64,000 nt of DNA, from NCBI GenBank assembly GCA_030148665.1, contig JASBSZ010000002.1, positions 45,245 through 109,244 of the forward strand, written 5' to 3'. The stretch's first letter is position 1, and every line of letters begins with the position of its first letter. The notes under the pieces were generated by a model. The model was not told where the DNA came from and did no database searches. It was given only the letters and a program-made list of their open reading frames with translations. A program made the position numbers and the translations under genes. Origin of the DNA: Alphaproteobacteria bacterium. Lineage in GTDB: Bacteria; Pseudomonadota; Alphaproteobacteria; Rhodobacterales; Rhodobacteraceae. Of the stretch, positions 54,601 to 64,000 are shown piece after piece.

Positions 54601-56045
54601 TGCGCCTGATGCCCCGATCGCTGCGCGCGCGTTTCCTGGTCTTGATCCTTGCCGCTCTGGCGGTGGCCCAGGGGCTGAGCCTGTGGTTGTTCATGGATGA
54701 ACGCGGCCAGGCCGTGCGCGTTGCCCTGGCACAAGAGGCCGCCGGGCGCGCGGCCAATATCGCGGTGCTGCTGGCGCAGGCGCCGGCCTCGTTGCGTCCG
54801 TCGATCCTGCGGGCGGCCAGCTCGCCGCTGGTCCGCTTCAGCCTCGACGACACACCGATGGTCGCCCGCCAGAGCCCGGACGACGCCGGCGCGGTGGCCA
54901 TCGCAAGGCGGATCAGGATGCTGATGGACGAAAACCCCGCCCCCGAAATCCGCGTCGCACTGTTTCGGCGCGCGGGCAACACGGACGATCGCCGCCCCGC
55001 CATGCCCATGATGCCCGGCATGAGCCCGGAAATGCGCGAAGCCATGCGCGCCATGTCGCTGGAAACCGTGCAGATGAACATCTCGGTCCGGCTGGCGCCG
55101 CTTGGCTGGCTGAACGTGGTCACCCGCTTTCACAGCCCGCCCTATCAATGGGCCGGCGCCGAGGTGGCGACCTTCCTGTTCACGGCCGGTCTGATCGCGC
55201 TGGTGCTGTGGCTGGCGGTCGGGCGGCTGACCGGCCCGCTGGCGGCGCTCGCGCGGGCGGCCGACCGGCTGGGCCATGACGGCGAGGTGGCCGAGGTCAC
55301 CCCCACCGGCCCCGACGAGGTGCGCCGCCTGACCCGCGCCCTGAACGACATGCAGCACCGGATCAAGAAATTCGTCGATGACCGCACCCGCCTTCTGGCC
55401 GCGCTGGGCCATGATCTGCGCTCGCCGCTGACCGCGCTCAGGGTCCGGGCCGAGATGGTCGAGGATGACGAGGCCCGCGAGCACCTGGTCGCCTCGATCG
55501 AGGAAATGCAGGAGATGGTCGAGGCCACGCTTGCCTTTGCCAGCGGCATGGCCACGGGCGAGCCCGCCGAAAGGCTGGACCCTGTCGATCTGGTCGGGGC
55601 GGTGGTGGACGAGTTCACCGATCGCGGCGCTCCGGTCGGCTTTTCACCGCCGCCCGATGGCCCGGACGGCGGCCTGGACAGGGGACGGGACGGCGGCCGG
55701 GTGGCGGTGATGGCCCATCCGGTGGCCTTTCGCCGGGCATTGCGCAACATCGTCGAAAACGCCCTGCGCTATGGCGGCAAGGCCGAGATTACCCTGACCA
55801 CGGAACGCGAACAGGTCAGGATCGTGGTTTCGGATCAGGGGCCAGGCATTCCCGAGGACGACATGTCGCGCGTTTTCGAACCCTTCGTGAGGCTCGAGAC
55901 TTCGCGCTCGCGCGATACCGGAGGAACCGGTCTGGGCCTGTCGATCGCCCGCACCATCATCCGCGCCGAAGGCGGCGAGATCACGCTGGCAAACCGGCCC
56001 GATGGCGGGCTGGAGGTCACGATCACGCTGCCGGTGACGGATTGA
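54597..56045 (+). CDS. Sensor histidine kinase with Met-rich periplasmic loop
   Basis: A 482-residue EnvZ/RstB-like kinase. Helix 1 about residues 11-31, periplasmic domain 32-185, helix 2 about 190-210, HAMP, HisKA with His272 (ALGHDLRSPLTALR), N-box IVENALRYGG, G-boxes SDQGPGIP and GTGLGLSIA. The periplasmic domain has eight Met between residues 136 and 160 (AMPMMPGMSPEMREAMRAM), a composition typical of Cu(I)/Ag(I) binding sites, so it may sense copper directly. The kinase domain contains an unusual Gly/Asp/Arg insert before the N-box (PPDGPDGGLDRGRDGG). Confidence 0.92.
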   Translation: MMRLMPRSLRARFLVLILAALAVAQGLSLWLFMDERGQAVRVALAQEAAGRAANIAVLLAQAPASLRPSILRAASSPLVRFSLDDTPMVARQSPDDAGAVAIARRIRMLMDENPAPEIRVALFRRAGNTDDRRPAMPMMPGMSPEMREAMRAMSLETVQMNISVRLAPLGWLNVVTRFHSPPYQWAGAEVATFLFTAGLIALVLWLAVGRLTGPLAALARAADRLGHDGEVAEVTPTGPDEVRRLTRALNDMQHRIKKFVDDRTRLLAALGHDLRSPLTALRVRAEMVEDDEAREHLVASIEEMQEMVEATLAFASGMATGEPAERLDPVDLVGAVVDEFTDRGAPVGFSPPPDGPDGGLDRGRDGGRVAVMAHPVAFRRALRNIVENALRYGGKAEITLTTEREQVRIVVSDQGPGIPEDDMSRVFEPFVRLETSRSRDTGGTGLGLSIARTIIRAEGGEITLANRPDGGLEVTITLPVTD

Positions 56046-56103
56046 TGGCGGGCGCAGGATGGGCGTGCTCACATCTCTTTGAAGCAGGGGGGCCGAAACG
56101 GGC

Positions 56104-56134
56104 TTGAGCCTGTAGCCCCTACAGAGGCTAGACG
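56104..56134 (+). promoter_or_regulatory. MerR-type promoter with 19-bp spacer
   Basis: TTGAGC (56104-56109), 19-bp spacer, TAGACG (56129-56134). The spacer holds the dyad CTGTAG-CCC-CTACAG (56110-56124). Overlong spacing plus a central dyad is the hallmark of MerR-family activation; the dyad resembles Cd/Pb-type (CadR/PbrR) sites more than the CCTTCC-type CueR sites. Confidence 0.65.
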
Positions 56135-56168
56135 CAGAGTCGATCACGGAAACGAGGGATACGACCAC

Positions 56169-56285
56169 ATGCCGAACTACGCGACGACCGCCAGCACGCC
56201 TTCGCCCAGGGGATTGGTGGTGGCAGGCCACCGGGCCGCACCGATGACGACAGCACCCCGCCACGACGCCGGGTCGGCGCAATGA
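56169..56285 (+). CDS. 38-residue upstream peptide coupled to the CcdA-like gene
   Basis: ATG 56169, with a GAGGG ribosome-site-like stretch upstream, opens a frame ending in TGA at 56283-56285 that overlaps the next ATG (56282). The product (MPNYATTASTPSPRG..., basic and His-containing, no hydrophobic helix) has no known relatives that I can name. It may only couple translation, or be a real small protein. Codon bias cannot settle a frame this short. Confidence 0.4.
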   Translation: MPNYATTASTPSPRGLVVAGHRAAPMTTAPRHDAGSAQ

Positions 56286-57136
56286 GTACGGCCCTGGTCT
56301 TTGCCTTTACCGCGGGCGCCGTGGCAACCGTCAACCCCTGCGGCTTTGCCCTCCTGCCGGTATGGTTTGCCGGCCAGCTGGAAAGCAGGGCAGACGCGCC
56401 CGCCCTGGTGCGCTTTGTCCGGGCGGGGCTGGATGCGGTTGCGGCGACGGCGGGATTTGTCATCATCTTCATCCTTGCAGGGCTGCTGGTCGGCGCGGGT
56501 GCGGCCTGGCTGGGCCCGCTGCTGCCATATGCCGGGGTGGCCATCGGGGTCGGCCTGCTGGTTTGGGGCGTGGCCAGCCTGCTGGCAATCGAACTGCCGA
56601 AAACCCGGGCCATGGCCACCTGCCGCCGGATCAGCACCCGCTACGGAGCGTTCGGCTTTGGCCTGTCCTACGGTTTCGTGTCGCTGACCTGCACCCTGCC
56701 CATCTTTACCGCGGTTGCGGGCATTTCGCTGGTTGGCGACAGCAATCTGGCCTGGCTGGATATCGCGGCCTATCTTGCGGGCGCCGGGGCCGTCCTTTCG
56801 CTGGTTTCGGTTCTGGCCGCGATGCTGGGAACGGGTCTGTTCAGCGCCATCGGCACGCGCCAGAATCTGGTGCGCAGGATCGCGGGATCGCTGGGCACGC
56901 TTGCCGGGCTTTATGTCACCCTGTACTGGGGAACCGTCCTGTTCGGCGAGGTGCCCTGGATCCGCGCCATCCTGAATGGCGGGCTGGGCTGGGCGGCCGA
57001 GCTGAACAAGATGATCAGCAACCCCACCGGTCTGACCGTGGTTTTCCTGTCGCTGATCGCCATTCTCGCCGCCTCGGCCATCGCCATGTTCCTGCGCAGG
57101 CCGGGGACGGGCCGGGACGGCACGAACGGCGGCTGA
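56282..57136 (+). CDS. CcdA-like (DsbD beta-domain) membrane protein
   Basis: A 284-residue protein with about eight hydrophobic segments. The paired redox Cys of the CcdA fold are present: C20 in TVNPCGFALLPVWF and C137 in SLTCTLPIFTAVAG, with an additional C114. CcdA proteins relay electrons across the membrane to periplasmic thiols for cytochrome c maturation or metal-stress repair. It starts directly behind a MerR-type promoter, so expression should respond to a metal ion. It is the second thiol-reducing membrane protein in this cluster besides the ScsB-like one. Confidence 0.9.
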   Translation: MSTALVFAFTAGAVATVNPCGFALLPVWFAGQLESRADAPALVRFVRAGLDAVAATAGFVIIFILAGLLVGAGAAWLGPLLPYAGVAIGVGLLVWGVASLLAIELPKTRAMATCRRISTRYGAFGFGLSYGFVSLTCTLPIFTAVAGISLVGDSNLAWLDIAAYLAGAGAVLSLVSVLAAMLGTGLFSAIGTRQNLVRRIAGSLGTLAGLYVTLYWGTVLFGEVPWIRAILNGGLGWAAELNKMISNPTGLTVVFLSLIAILAASAIAMFLRRPGTGRDGTNGG

Positions 57137-57165
57137 GTCCCTGTATTCCCCGCCCTGGACCCCCC

Positions 57166-57193
57166 CTTGAAAAACATCCCTTCCGGCCTATCT
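57166..57193 (+). promoter_or_regulatory. Heat-shock (RpoH-type) promoter of hsp20
   Basis: CTTGAAA (57166-57172), 14 bp, CCTATCT (57187-57193), 42 bases before the Hsp20 ATG. Both boxes fit the alphaproteobacterial RpoH pattern. Confidence 0.65.
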
Positions 57194-57234
57194 CAGGCAT
57201 GGAAGGAATGCAGTCAGGAAAGGAGGGTCAGGAC

Positions 57235-57651
57235 ATGCTTACGAAAGCTCAAACCAACGGTTGGCTTCCCGGTCTGTACGAGCCTCTGCGCAACCTCACC
57301 CAGCGCATTTCCGACTGGTTCGCACCCGCCAGCGAGGCCGCATCATCGCGCGACGCCTATGAAATCGCGGTCGAACTGCCCGGTGTGGACATCGAGGATG
57401 TCGAGGTTTCGGTTCAGGACGGGCTGCTGACGATCTCGGGCGAGAAACGCATCCAGCACGAGGAACAGGGCGACACCTGGTATTTCTCGGAACGCCAATA
57501 TGGTGCCTTTTCGCGCAGCTTCCGCCTGCCGCCCGATGCCGATGAGGCAAAGGTCTCGGCCGAAATGAAGGACGGCGTGCTGACGGTACGGGTGCCCAAG
57601 GTCAAACCGTCGGAACCCGCCAGTCACAAGGTGAAAATCACCCGCAAGTAA
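57235..57651 (+). CDS. Small heat-shock protein (Hsp20 family)
   Basis: A 138-residue ATP-independent holdase. The alpha-crystallin domain runs from about residue 38 (DAYEIAVELPGVDIEDVEVSVQDGLLTISGEK) to 130, with the conserved AEMKDGVLTVRVPK near the end and a basic tail KVKITRK. The ATG at 57235 follows an AGGAGGG ribosome site. An RpoH-type promoter lies just upstream, so it is probably independent of the CcdA-like gene. A shared terminator follows. Confidence 0.95.
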   Translation: MLTKAQTNGWLPGLYEPLRNLTQRISDWFAPASEAASSRDAYEIAVELPGVDIEDVEVSVQDGLLTISGEKRIQHEEQGDTWYFSERQYGAFSRSFRLPPDADEAKVSAEMKDGVLTVRVPKVKPSEPASHKVKITRK

Positions 57652-57659
57652 GCGAGAGG

Positions 57660-57685
57660 GGTCATCGCCAGTCGATGACCTCTTT
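57660..57685. terminator. Bidirectional terminator hairpin between hsp20 and nitroreductase
   Basis: GGTCATCG (57660-57667) and CGATGACC (57673-57680) form an 8-bp stem, flanked by GAGAGG and TCTTTC. It overlaps the last codons of the leftward nitroreductase gene. Confidence 0.55.
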
Positions 57686-58351
57686 CACATCTGCACGTTG
57701 GGTGCGAAAGCTGTTGGCAGGGTGGTCGCGATCCTCGTATCCAAAGGCAATGCCGCACAGGATGTGGCGGCTTTGCGCAATGGCGAAATGATCGCGCACC
57801 ACGGCGGCATAACCGGCAACCGCGGCCTGGGCGATACTGGCCACACCCACCGCCTGCGCCGCAACCATGAAGGCCGTGATGAAGGCCCCGCAATCCAGCA
57901 CGCCATAGGGGCCAAGGGCGGCCTCGGTCGTGACAATCGCCACATGGGGCGCGCCGAACAGGCGGAAATTCTCGCCCATCTGGCGGGCCGAGGCCGCGCG
58001 GTCGCCGCGTGTGACCCCGACCGATTCATAGAGCTGCCAGCCACATGCACGCCGGCGCTCGCGATAGACGCCTTCATAGCGTTCGGGAAACGGCAGGTCG
58101 GGGGCGACCGGCGCCTTGCCGAAGGCCGCAAGCAGGCGCGCGCGAAATTCGTCGGTTGCCGGCGGGCGCGTCACGATCAGCTGCCAGGGCTGCGCATTGC
58201 ACCAGCTGGGCACGCGCTGGGCGGTTGCGGTGATACGCTCGACCAGCGCCGGGTCCACCGGATCGGGCAGAAAGGCCCGGCAGGAATGGCGCGCGGCCAG
58301 AAGGGCATCGAGCTGGTCAAGGCTGGCAGGTCGGGTTGCGTCGTCGGTCAT
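57662..58351 (-). CDS. Nitroreductase family protein (FMN-dependent)
   Basis: A 229-residue NfsA/NfsB-superfamily flavoprotein. The FMN-binding N-terminal motif [17 protein letters not shown] and [14 protein letters not shown] are clear, with [27 protein letters not shown] and the C-terminal [18 protein letters not shown]. It probably reduces nitro compounds or quinones with NAD(P)H. The ATG at 58351 fits the family start; the upstream frame runs through a GC-rich palindrome. Confidence 0.92.
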   Translation of the reverse strand: MTDDATRPASLDQLDALLAARHSCRAFLPDPVDPALVERITATAQRVPSWCNAQPWQLIVTRPPATDEFRARLLAAFGKAPVAPDLPFPERYEGVYRERRRACGWQLYESVGVTRGDRAASARQMGENFRLFGAPHVAIVTTEAALGPYGVLDCGAFITAFMVAAQAVGVASIAQAAVAGYAAVVRDHFAIAQSRHILCGIAFGYEDRDHPANSFRTQRADVKEVIDWR

Positions 58352-58423
58352 GGCCTCAGGGTGGCGCCTTGGCGGCGAAATGGCAAGCCGCCCGCGTTCC
58401 TGCCGGGTTCTGTCGCGAGTTGA

Positions 58424-58487
58424 GGGCAGCGCCCGTCCCGAGGGGGGCGCCAGAGCGCCCGCCTGGGGGGCGGGGCGGGCGCTGCCC
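58424..58487. repeat. GC-rich palindromic repeat, complete copy
   Basis: GGGCAGCGCCCG (58424-58435) is exactly complementary to CGGGCGCTGCCC (58476-58487). Inside, GGGCGC-CAGA-GCGCCC makes a second hairpin and includes AGCGCCCGCC. The first 40 bases match 63831-63870 at 34 positions. It lies in the spacer between the divergent nitroreductase and uvrB genes. Confidence 0.75.
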
Positions 58488-58622
58488 GACCTGTCGGTCG
58501 GGCCTCTCGGAAAATACCTCCGCGCCAACAATTCAGACACACTCACCCCGGCAATTTCCCCCTTGCCCCTTGAACCGGAACAAAAAGGGGCCATTCTGGA
58601 GTTTCACAGACGGGAATCACCT

Positions 58623-60785
<2,163 letters not shown>

Positions 60786-60842
60786 AAACAGACGACATCA
60801 GGACCCGTTGACCCGCAACGCACTCGACCCCATTTTCAAGCC

Positions 60843-61055
60843 ATGTCCCGCATCCTGATCGCCATCGGAATATTGTTCATCCTTGCCGGCGTCCTGTGGC
60901 CGCTCGTCACCCGGCTCGGGCTGGGCCGCCTGCCCGGCGACATCGTGATCGAGCGTGACAATTTCCGCCTCTACATTCCCGTGACCAGCGCGATTGTGGT
61001 CTCGCTCGCCATCTCTGTCCTGCTGGCAATCCTGCGCGCCTTTCTGGGGCGCTGA
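60843..61055 (+). CDS. DUF2905 membrane protein
   Basis: A 70-residue protein with two hydrophobic segments (ILIAIGILFILAGVLWPL and VTSAIVVSLAISVLLAIL) flanking the conserved LGRLPGDIVIERDNFRLYIP core of DUF2905. Members are small membrane proteins of unknown role in many bacteria. It starts 57 bases after uvrB, so it may be read through, and the downstream side carries a dispersed repeat. Confidence 0.9.
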   Translation: MSRILIAIGILFILAGVLWPLVTRLGLGRLPGDIVIERDNFRLYIPVTSAIVVSLAISVLLAILRAFLGR

Positions 61056-61061
61056 GCGCGC

Positions 61062-61134
61062 CTTCTTCTTTGTTCAAATACGCGCGGGGGTGAATTGCCG
61101 CAGGCAAGAGGGGGCAGCCAGCCCCCTGCCCGCA
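61062..61134 (-). repeat. Dispersed intergenic motif, copy 4 (long form, minus strand)
   Basis: The minus strand reads GCGGGCAGGGGGCTGG..., a foldable CCCCCT/AGGGGG segment, CCCCCGCGCG and then the core CGTATTTGAACAAAGAAGAA (61083-61064). The same block order is seen at 9752-9819. It fills the convergent spacer between the DUF2905 gene and tupA. Confidence 0.8.
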
Positions 61135-61141
61135 GGCGGCC

Positions 61142-61966
61142 CTATTCGGGCCGATCCTTGGCATCAAAGGTAAACAGCTTTTCACCCTTGATCCGATAGC
61201 CGTCGATCAGCGCGGCGGCCTTGGGGCTGGTCAGCCAGTCCTCGAATTTCAGCGCCAGATCGACCTTGACGCCCGGATGCTTGTCGGGATTGACCGGAAT
61301 ATAGGTGTACTGGTTGAACAGCTCGGCATCTCCCGCAAACAGCAGCGCCAGATCGCCCTTGTTGCCGAATTTCAGCCAGGTCGCGCGATCCGACATGGTA
61401 TAGGCGTTCATCCCGCTGGCGACATTCAGAGTCGCCCCCATGCCGGCGCCGGCCGCCCGATACCACGAACCCCTGAGATCGGCCTTGTCAAAACCTGCCT
61501 CTTTCCACAGGGCCAGCTCCTTCTTGTTGGTACCGCTGTCGTCTCCACGGCTGACAAAAGGCGCCTTGGCGGCAGCGATCATCTTCAGCGCCTCGGCGGC
61601 GGTTTTCGCCTTCCTGATGCCGACCGGGTCTTCCCTGGGGCCGATCAGGATGAAATCGTTGTACATGATCAGCCGGCGGTGCAGCCCGTGCCCCTGTTTC
61701 ATGAATTTCAGTTCGGCGCGTTTCGCATGCACCAGAACCGCATCGACATCGCCATTGGCGCCCAGCCGCAGCGCCGCGCCGGTGCCGACCACCAGCAGCT
61801 GGACATCCAGCCCCAGATCCTTTTTCACCTCGGGCAACAGCACCTTGCCAAGCCCCGAGTTTTCGAATGACGTCGTGACCGCCATCTTCATGGTCTCGGC
61901 GGACGCCGCTGCCGCCAACAATGCGGCCGCCATTGAAACTGCCAACAGTCTGAAAATTAGTCTCAT
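61142..61966 (-). CDS. tupA: Tungstate ABC transporter binding protein
   Basis: A 274-residue periplasmic oxyanion receptor with Sec signal (LAVSMAAALLAAAASA). TupA features: TTSFENSGLGKVLLPEV near the mature start, LLVVGTGAALRLGANGDVDAVLVHAKRAELKFM, IMYNDFILIGPREDP and SRGDDSGTNKKELALW. Family members bind tungstate with very high selectivity over molybdate and sulfate. The start overlaps the stop of the ATPase gene. The order B-C-A on this strand puts the receptor last. Confidence 0.93.
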   Translation of the reverse strand: MRLIFRLLAVSMAAALLAAAASAETMKMAVTTSFENSGLGKVLLPEVKKDLGLDVQLLVVGTGAALRLGANGDVDAVLVHAKRAELKFMKQGHGLHRRLIMYNDFILIGPREDPVGIRKAKTAAEALKMIAAAKAPFVSRGDDSGTNKKELALWKEAGFDKADLRGSWYRAAGAGMGATLNVASGMNAYTMSDRATWLKFGNKGDLALLFAGDAELFNQYTYIPVNPDKHPGVKVDLALKFEDWLTSPKAAALIDGYRIKGEKLFTFDAKDRPE

Positions 61967-62736
61967 TCCACGATGTCTCCCTTGATGAAGGCCTGGGCCT
62001 TCGATGTTTGCGGTTTGGTGAAAAACGCGGCGGCGGGCGCGGCTTCATGCACCTTGCCGCCATACATGAACAGCACATCGGATGCGAGGCGCCGCGCCTG
62101 CCCCATGTCATGGGTCGCCATGACGATGCGGGTGCCGGCCTGTCTGGCCTGCATAAGGATAGTTTCGATGTCGCGCATGGCGCTGCCATCGAGATTGGCG
62201 CAGGGCTCGTCCAGAAACAGGATCTCGGGGCGCCGGATCAGGGCGCGGGCAAGGGCGAGCTTCTGCTTTTCGCCGCCCGACAGCACCGGCGCAGGCTGGT
62301 TCAGCGCATGGCCCAGACCGATCCGCCGCGCCCAGTCGGCAGCCTTTGCGCGCGCCTCAGCCCTGGCGACACCATGCAGGATCAACGGATAGGCAATGCT
62401 ATCGACAACCGAGCGGCGCATCATGATCGGCGTCTGGAACACATAGGCCTGCCGGGCGCGCACGGCGCTGTCGGGCAGATTCCAGCGCAGACGGCCTTTC
62501 GCCACCCGCTGCAGCCCGTGCATGAGGCGCAGCAGGGTCGTCTTACCCGACCCGTTCGGCCCCATGACAATGGTCAGCCCCCGCGGCCCGATGGTCAGGT
62601 CGACAGGCCCGATCAGCGTCTTGCCGCGAATGCGTACAACCGCCCCCTCCAGCCTGAGCGGCAGAATCGAACGGCCCCCGGCCTCGGCGGCGGGCGCAAC
62701 TTCATCGGCGGTCAGAGCTTCCAGAATAGTGGACAA
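61963..62736 (-). CDS. tupC: Tungstate ABC transporter ATP-binding protein
   Basis: A 257-residue ATPase with Walker A MGPNGSGKTTLLR, Q-loop YVFQTPIMMRRSV, signature LSGGEKQKLALARAL, Walker B ILFLDEPCANLD and H-loop ATHDMGQAR. The N-terminal 25 residues are an extra Ala/Glu-rich lead. The C-terminus has the short form without a regulatory TOBE domain. It lies 233 bases after the permease gene, a gap that holds a strong hairpin, and overlaps tupA. Confidence 0.93.
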   Translation of the reverse strand: MSTILEALTADEVAPAAEAGGRSILPLRLEGAVVRIRGKTLIGPVDLTIGPRGLTIVMGPNGSGKTTLLRLMHGLQRVAKGRLRWNLPDSAVRARQAYVFQTPIMMRRSVVDSIAYPLILHGVARAEARAKAADWARRIGLGHALNQPAPVLSGGEKQKLALARALIRRPEILFLDEPCANLDGSAMRDIETILMQARQAGTRIVMATHDMGQARRLASDVLFMYGGKVHEAAPAAAFFTKPQTSKAQAFIKGDIVE

Positions 62737-62969
62737 TCACTTGTGTTCCTGTTGTTCCGGCATGGCCGTTGCATCAACCGGCCATGTCAGAAAAATGGCC
62801 ACAAATTCATTGGCCTGCCAAGAAAATTCGCAAAGCGTCGCAATAAATTCTCATCGCGCGCGCCGGCGCTGGACATTCTGTCCGTGACCGCGCCTTCGCC
62901 CCGCCATCACCTGTCCAGAATGTCCCGGCCGCGCCAACGCCCCAGGCCCGGCCCCGGAGCGGGGGCGAA
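62737..62969. other. Spacer within tup operon with stem-loop
   Basis: Between tupB and tupC. CATGGCCG (62761-62768) and CGGCCATG (62779-62786) pair exactly with a ten-base loop. An AT-rich stretch (near 62788-62850) follows. It is long for a gap inside a three-gene ABC operon and may hold a second promoter or an attenuating structure; no gene is seen. Confidence 0.45.
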
Positions 62970-63674
62970 TCACCAGTTACTGGCACGCTCGGTCCGGCCC
63001 AGCCAGTGGATGCCCAGATTGACCAGCACCGCCAGCCCGATCAGCACGATGCCCAGACCCATCGCAAAGGCCAGATTGCCCTTGCTGGTTTCCAGCGCGA
63101 TTGCGGTGGTCATCACACGGGTCGAATATTCGATATTGCCGCCCACGATCATGATCGCCCCGACCTCGCCTATGGCGCGGCCGAAACCGGCCAGCGTGGC
63201 CGTCAGCAGGGCGCGCCGGCCGTCCCACAGCAGGGCCTTGATCCGTTGCGCCCGCGTGGTGTTCAACGAAATCAGCAGGTCGTGATACTCGGCCCAAAGG
63301 TCGCGGATGGCCTGATGGGCGATCGAGGCAATCAGCGGCGTGATCAGGATGGCCTGCGCGGTGATCATCGCCGTCGGGGTAAACAGCAGCCCCAGCACCC
63401 CCAGAGGCCCCGAGCGTGACAGCAGCATGTAGATGAACAGCCCCACCACAACCGGCGGCAACCCCATGAAGGCGTTGAGCAGCGCAATCGTCAGACGCCG
63501 ATAGCGGAAGCGGTTGACCGCAAGCCATGCCCCCAGCGGCAGACCGATCGCCGCCGCCAGCACCACCGCCGTCAGCGTCACCCGCAGCGACAACCCCATG
63601 ATCTCGTACAGGTCCGGGTCCAGTGTCACGACCAGACGAAAGGCCTCGATCACCCCCTGGGAAATGCTGTCCAT
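62970..63674 (-). CDS. tupB: Tungstate ABC transporter permease
   Basis: A 234-residue permease with about five helices and the inner-membrane coupling motif EVGAIMIVGGNIEYSTRVMTTAIALE, typical of TupB/ModB-type subunits (FGRAIGEVGAIM). ATG 63674 is preferred over ATG 63698 because the latter has no usable ribosome site. The encoded order B-C-A with the neighbouring genes makes a complete tungstate importer, which would supply tungsten or molybdopterin enzymes such as formate dehydrogenase. Confidence 0.92.
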   Translation of the reverse strand: MDSISQGVIEAFRLVVTLDPDLYEIMGLSLRVTLTAVVLAAAIGLPLGAWLAVNRFRYRRLTIALLNAFMGLPPVVVGLFIYMLLSRSGPLGVLGLLFTPTAMITAQAILITPLIASIAHQAIRDLWAEYHDLLISLNTTRAQRIKALLWDGRRALLTATLAGFGRAIGEVGAIMIVGGNIEYSTRVMTTAIALETSKGNLAFAMGLGIVLIGLAVLVNLGIHWLGRTERASNW

Positions 63675-63766
63675 GCCGTCACGCCCCTGCCAGCCCATGC
63701 CTCGTGGGCCGCAAGGCTAGCACGCCGCAAGGCACCGACCAAGCCCCCAACGGCCAGGGCCCAGGG

Positions 63767-63785
63767 TGATCGCATTTGGCGATCA
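63767..63785. promoter_or_regulatory. 19-bp dyad upstream of tupB
   Basis: TGATCGC-ATTTG-GCGATCA has perfect 7-bp arms and lies 92 bases before the tupB start. It is a candidate operator for the tungstate operon. Confidence 0.5.
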
Positions 63786-63830
63786 TGCCGACCGAATTGC
63801 CGGGTTTCACCGCCCGGATAAAGGCATCGA

Positions 63831-63870
63831 GGGCAGCGCCCGACCCGAGGAGGGCGTGCAAGCGCCCGCC
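63831..63870 (+). repeat. GC-rich palindromic repeat, half copy
   Basis: Begins GGGCAGCGCCCGACCCGAGG and matches the first 40 bases of the element at 58424 at 34 positions, including the inner GGGCG...GCGCCC hairpin. The right-hand arm is missing. Apart from this repeat and the dyad, the last 326 bases hold no gene that I can support. Confidence 0.65.
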
Positions 63871-64000
63871 TTGTCTATTGAATCTGTGGCATGATGCTCC
63901 CGGCGACGAGCCCGAGCGCCCGCCCGGGGTTTTCACCCCGTCCCTTGGACTGGGCCGTCGCCGGTTGGTCTGACCAGCCTGAACAGTTGCATGTGCCCGA

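Noticed and set aside
63679..63973. Short frames on both strands at the right end of the window
   Set aside because: They run through the repeat and dyad, have no ribosome sites and no recognisable protein character.

Overview
The window is high-GC DNA from an alphaproteobacterium, most likely a member of the Rhodobacteraceae. Supporting signs are a DUF2852 protein, abundant TRAP transporters, Rhodobacter-style cobalamin and ilvBN genes, a bacterial-type arginyl/leucyl-tRNA-protein transferase, and an intergenic motif ending CGTATTTG(R)(R)CAAAGAAGAA present four times. The genus cannot be fixed from sequence alone. There are no rRNA genes, CRISPR arrays, phage genes or insertion sequences. 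One tRNA, Leu(CAA), is present. Almost all real genes are complete; only the first is cut by the window edge.

Layout. 0-6.5 kb: NtrC-type regulator (lacking the sigma-54 contact motif) with its sensor kinase, aroC, tRNA-Leu, a YqaA/DedA membrane protein coupled to DsbB, and an HNH nuclease. 6.6-12.6 kb: esterase, base-excision glycosylase and cobalamin genes (cobK, cbiD, cobB), then an MFS transporter. 12.6-20.8 kb: TetR regulator divergent from an RND efflux pair, with a palindromic operator between them, then a TRAP transporter. 20.9-31.4 kb: a long leftward catabolic operon (N-formylglutamate amidohydrolase family, TRAP QMP, glutamine-synthetase-like ligase, aldehyde dehydrogenase, iron alcohol dehydrogenase, Tat-type M19 dipeptidase) controlled from a divergent RpiR regulator. 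I infer that it takes up an amine or amino alcohol and degrades it as a gamma-glutamyl amide.

31.6-40.1 kb: DUF2852 gene with two matching 19-bp dyads upstream, bpt, then ilvBN behind a textbook attenuator (promoter, 14-residue leader peptide, antiterminator and terminator stems), nucleoside hydrolase, ferric-iron binding protein with a palindromic promoter, mazG and an M20 amidohydrolase.

40.2-57.6 kb is the most interesting part. A ScsB-like thiol reductase, two L,D-transpeptidases, two membrane-anchored cytochromes c, a CueR-type Cu(I) sensor, an orphan Rieske protein, a B-type (ba3-like) heme-copper oxidase (subunits II and I), a cupredoxin carrying a seven-residue Met repeat, heme farnesyltransferase, a Met/Gly-rich EF-hand protein with a 45-residue membrane peptide, a two-component system whose sensor has a Met-rich periplasmic loop, and a CcdA-like protein behind a MerR-type 19-bp-spacer promoter lie together. 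Interleaved are two small exported proteins that share the pattern C-x5-C-x7-C-x2-C followed 34-35 residues later by LKPPR(F/I); I do not recognise this family. Together these look like a metal-responsive (probably copper) envelope redox and respiration island.

57.7-64.0 kb: nitroreductase, uvrB, DUF2905 and a tungstate uptake operon tupBCA, with GC-rich palindromic repeats in the spacers.
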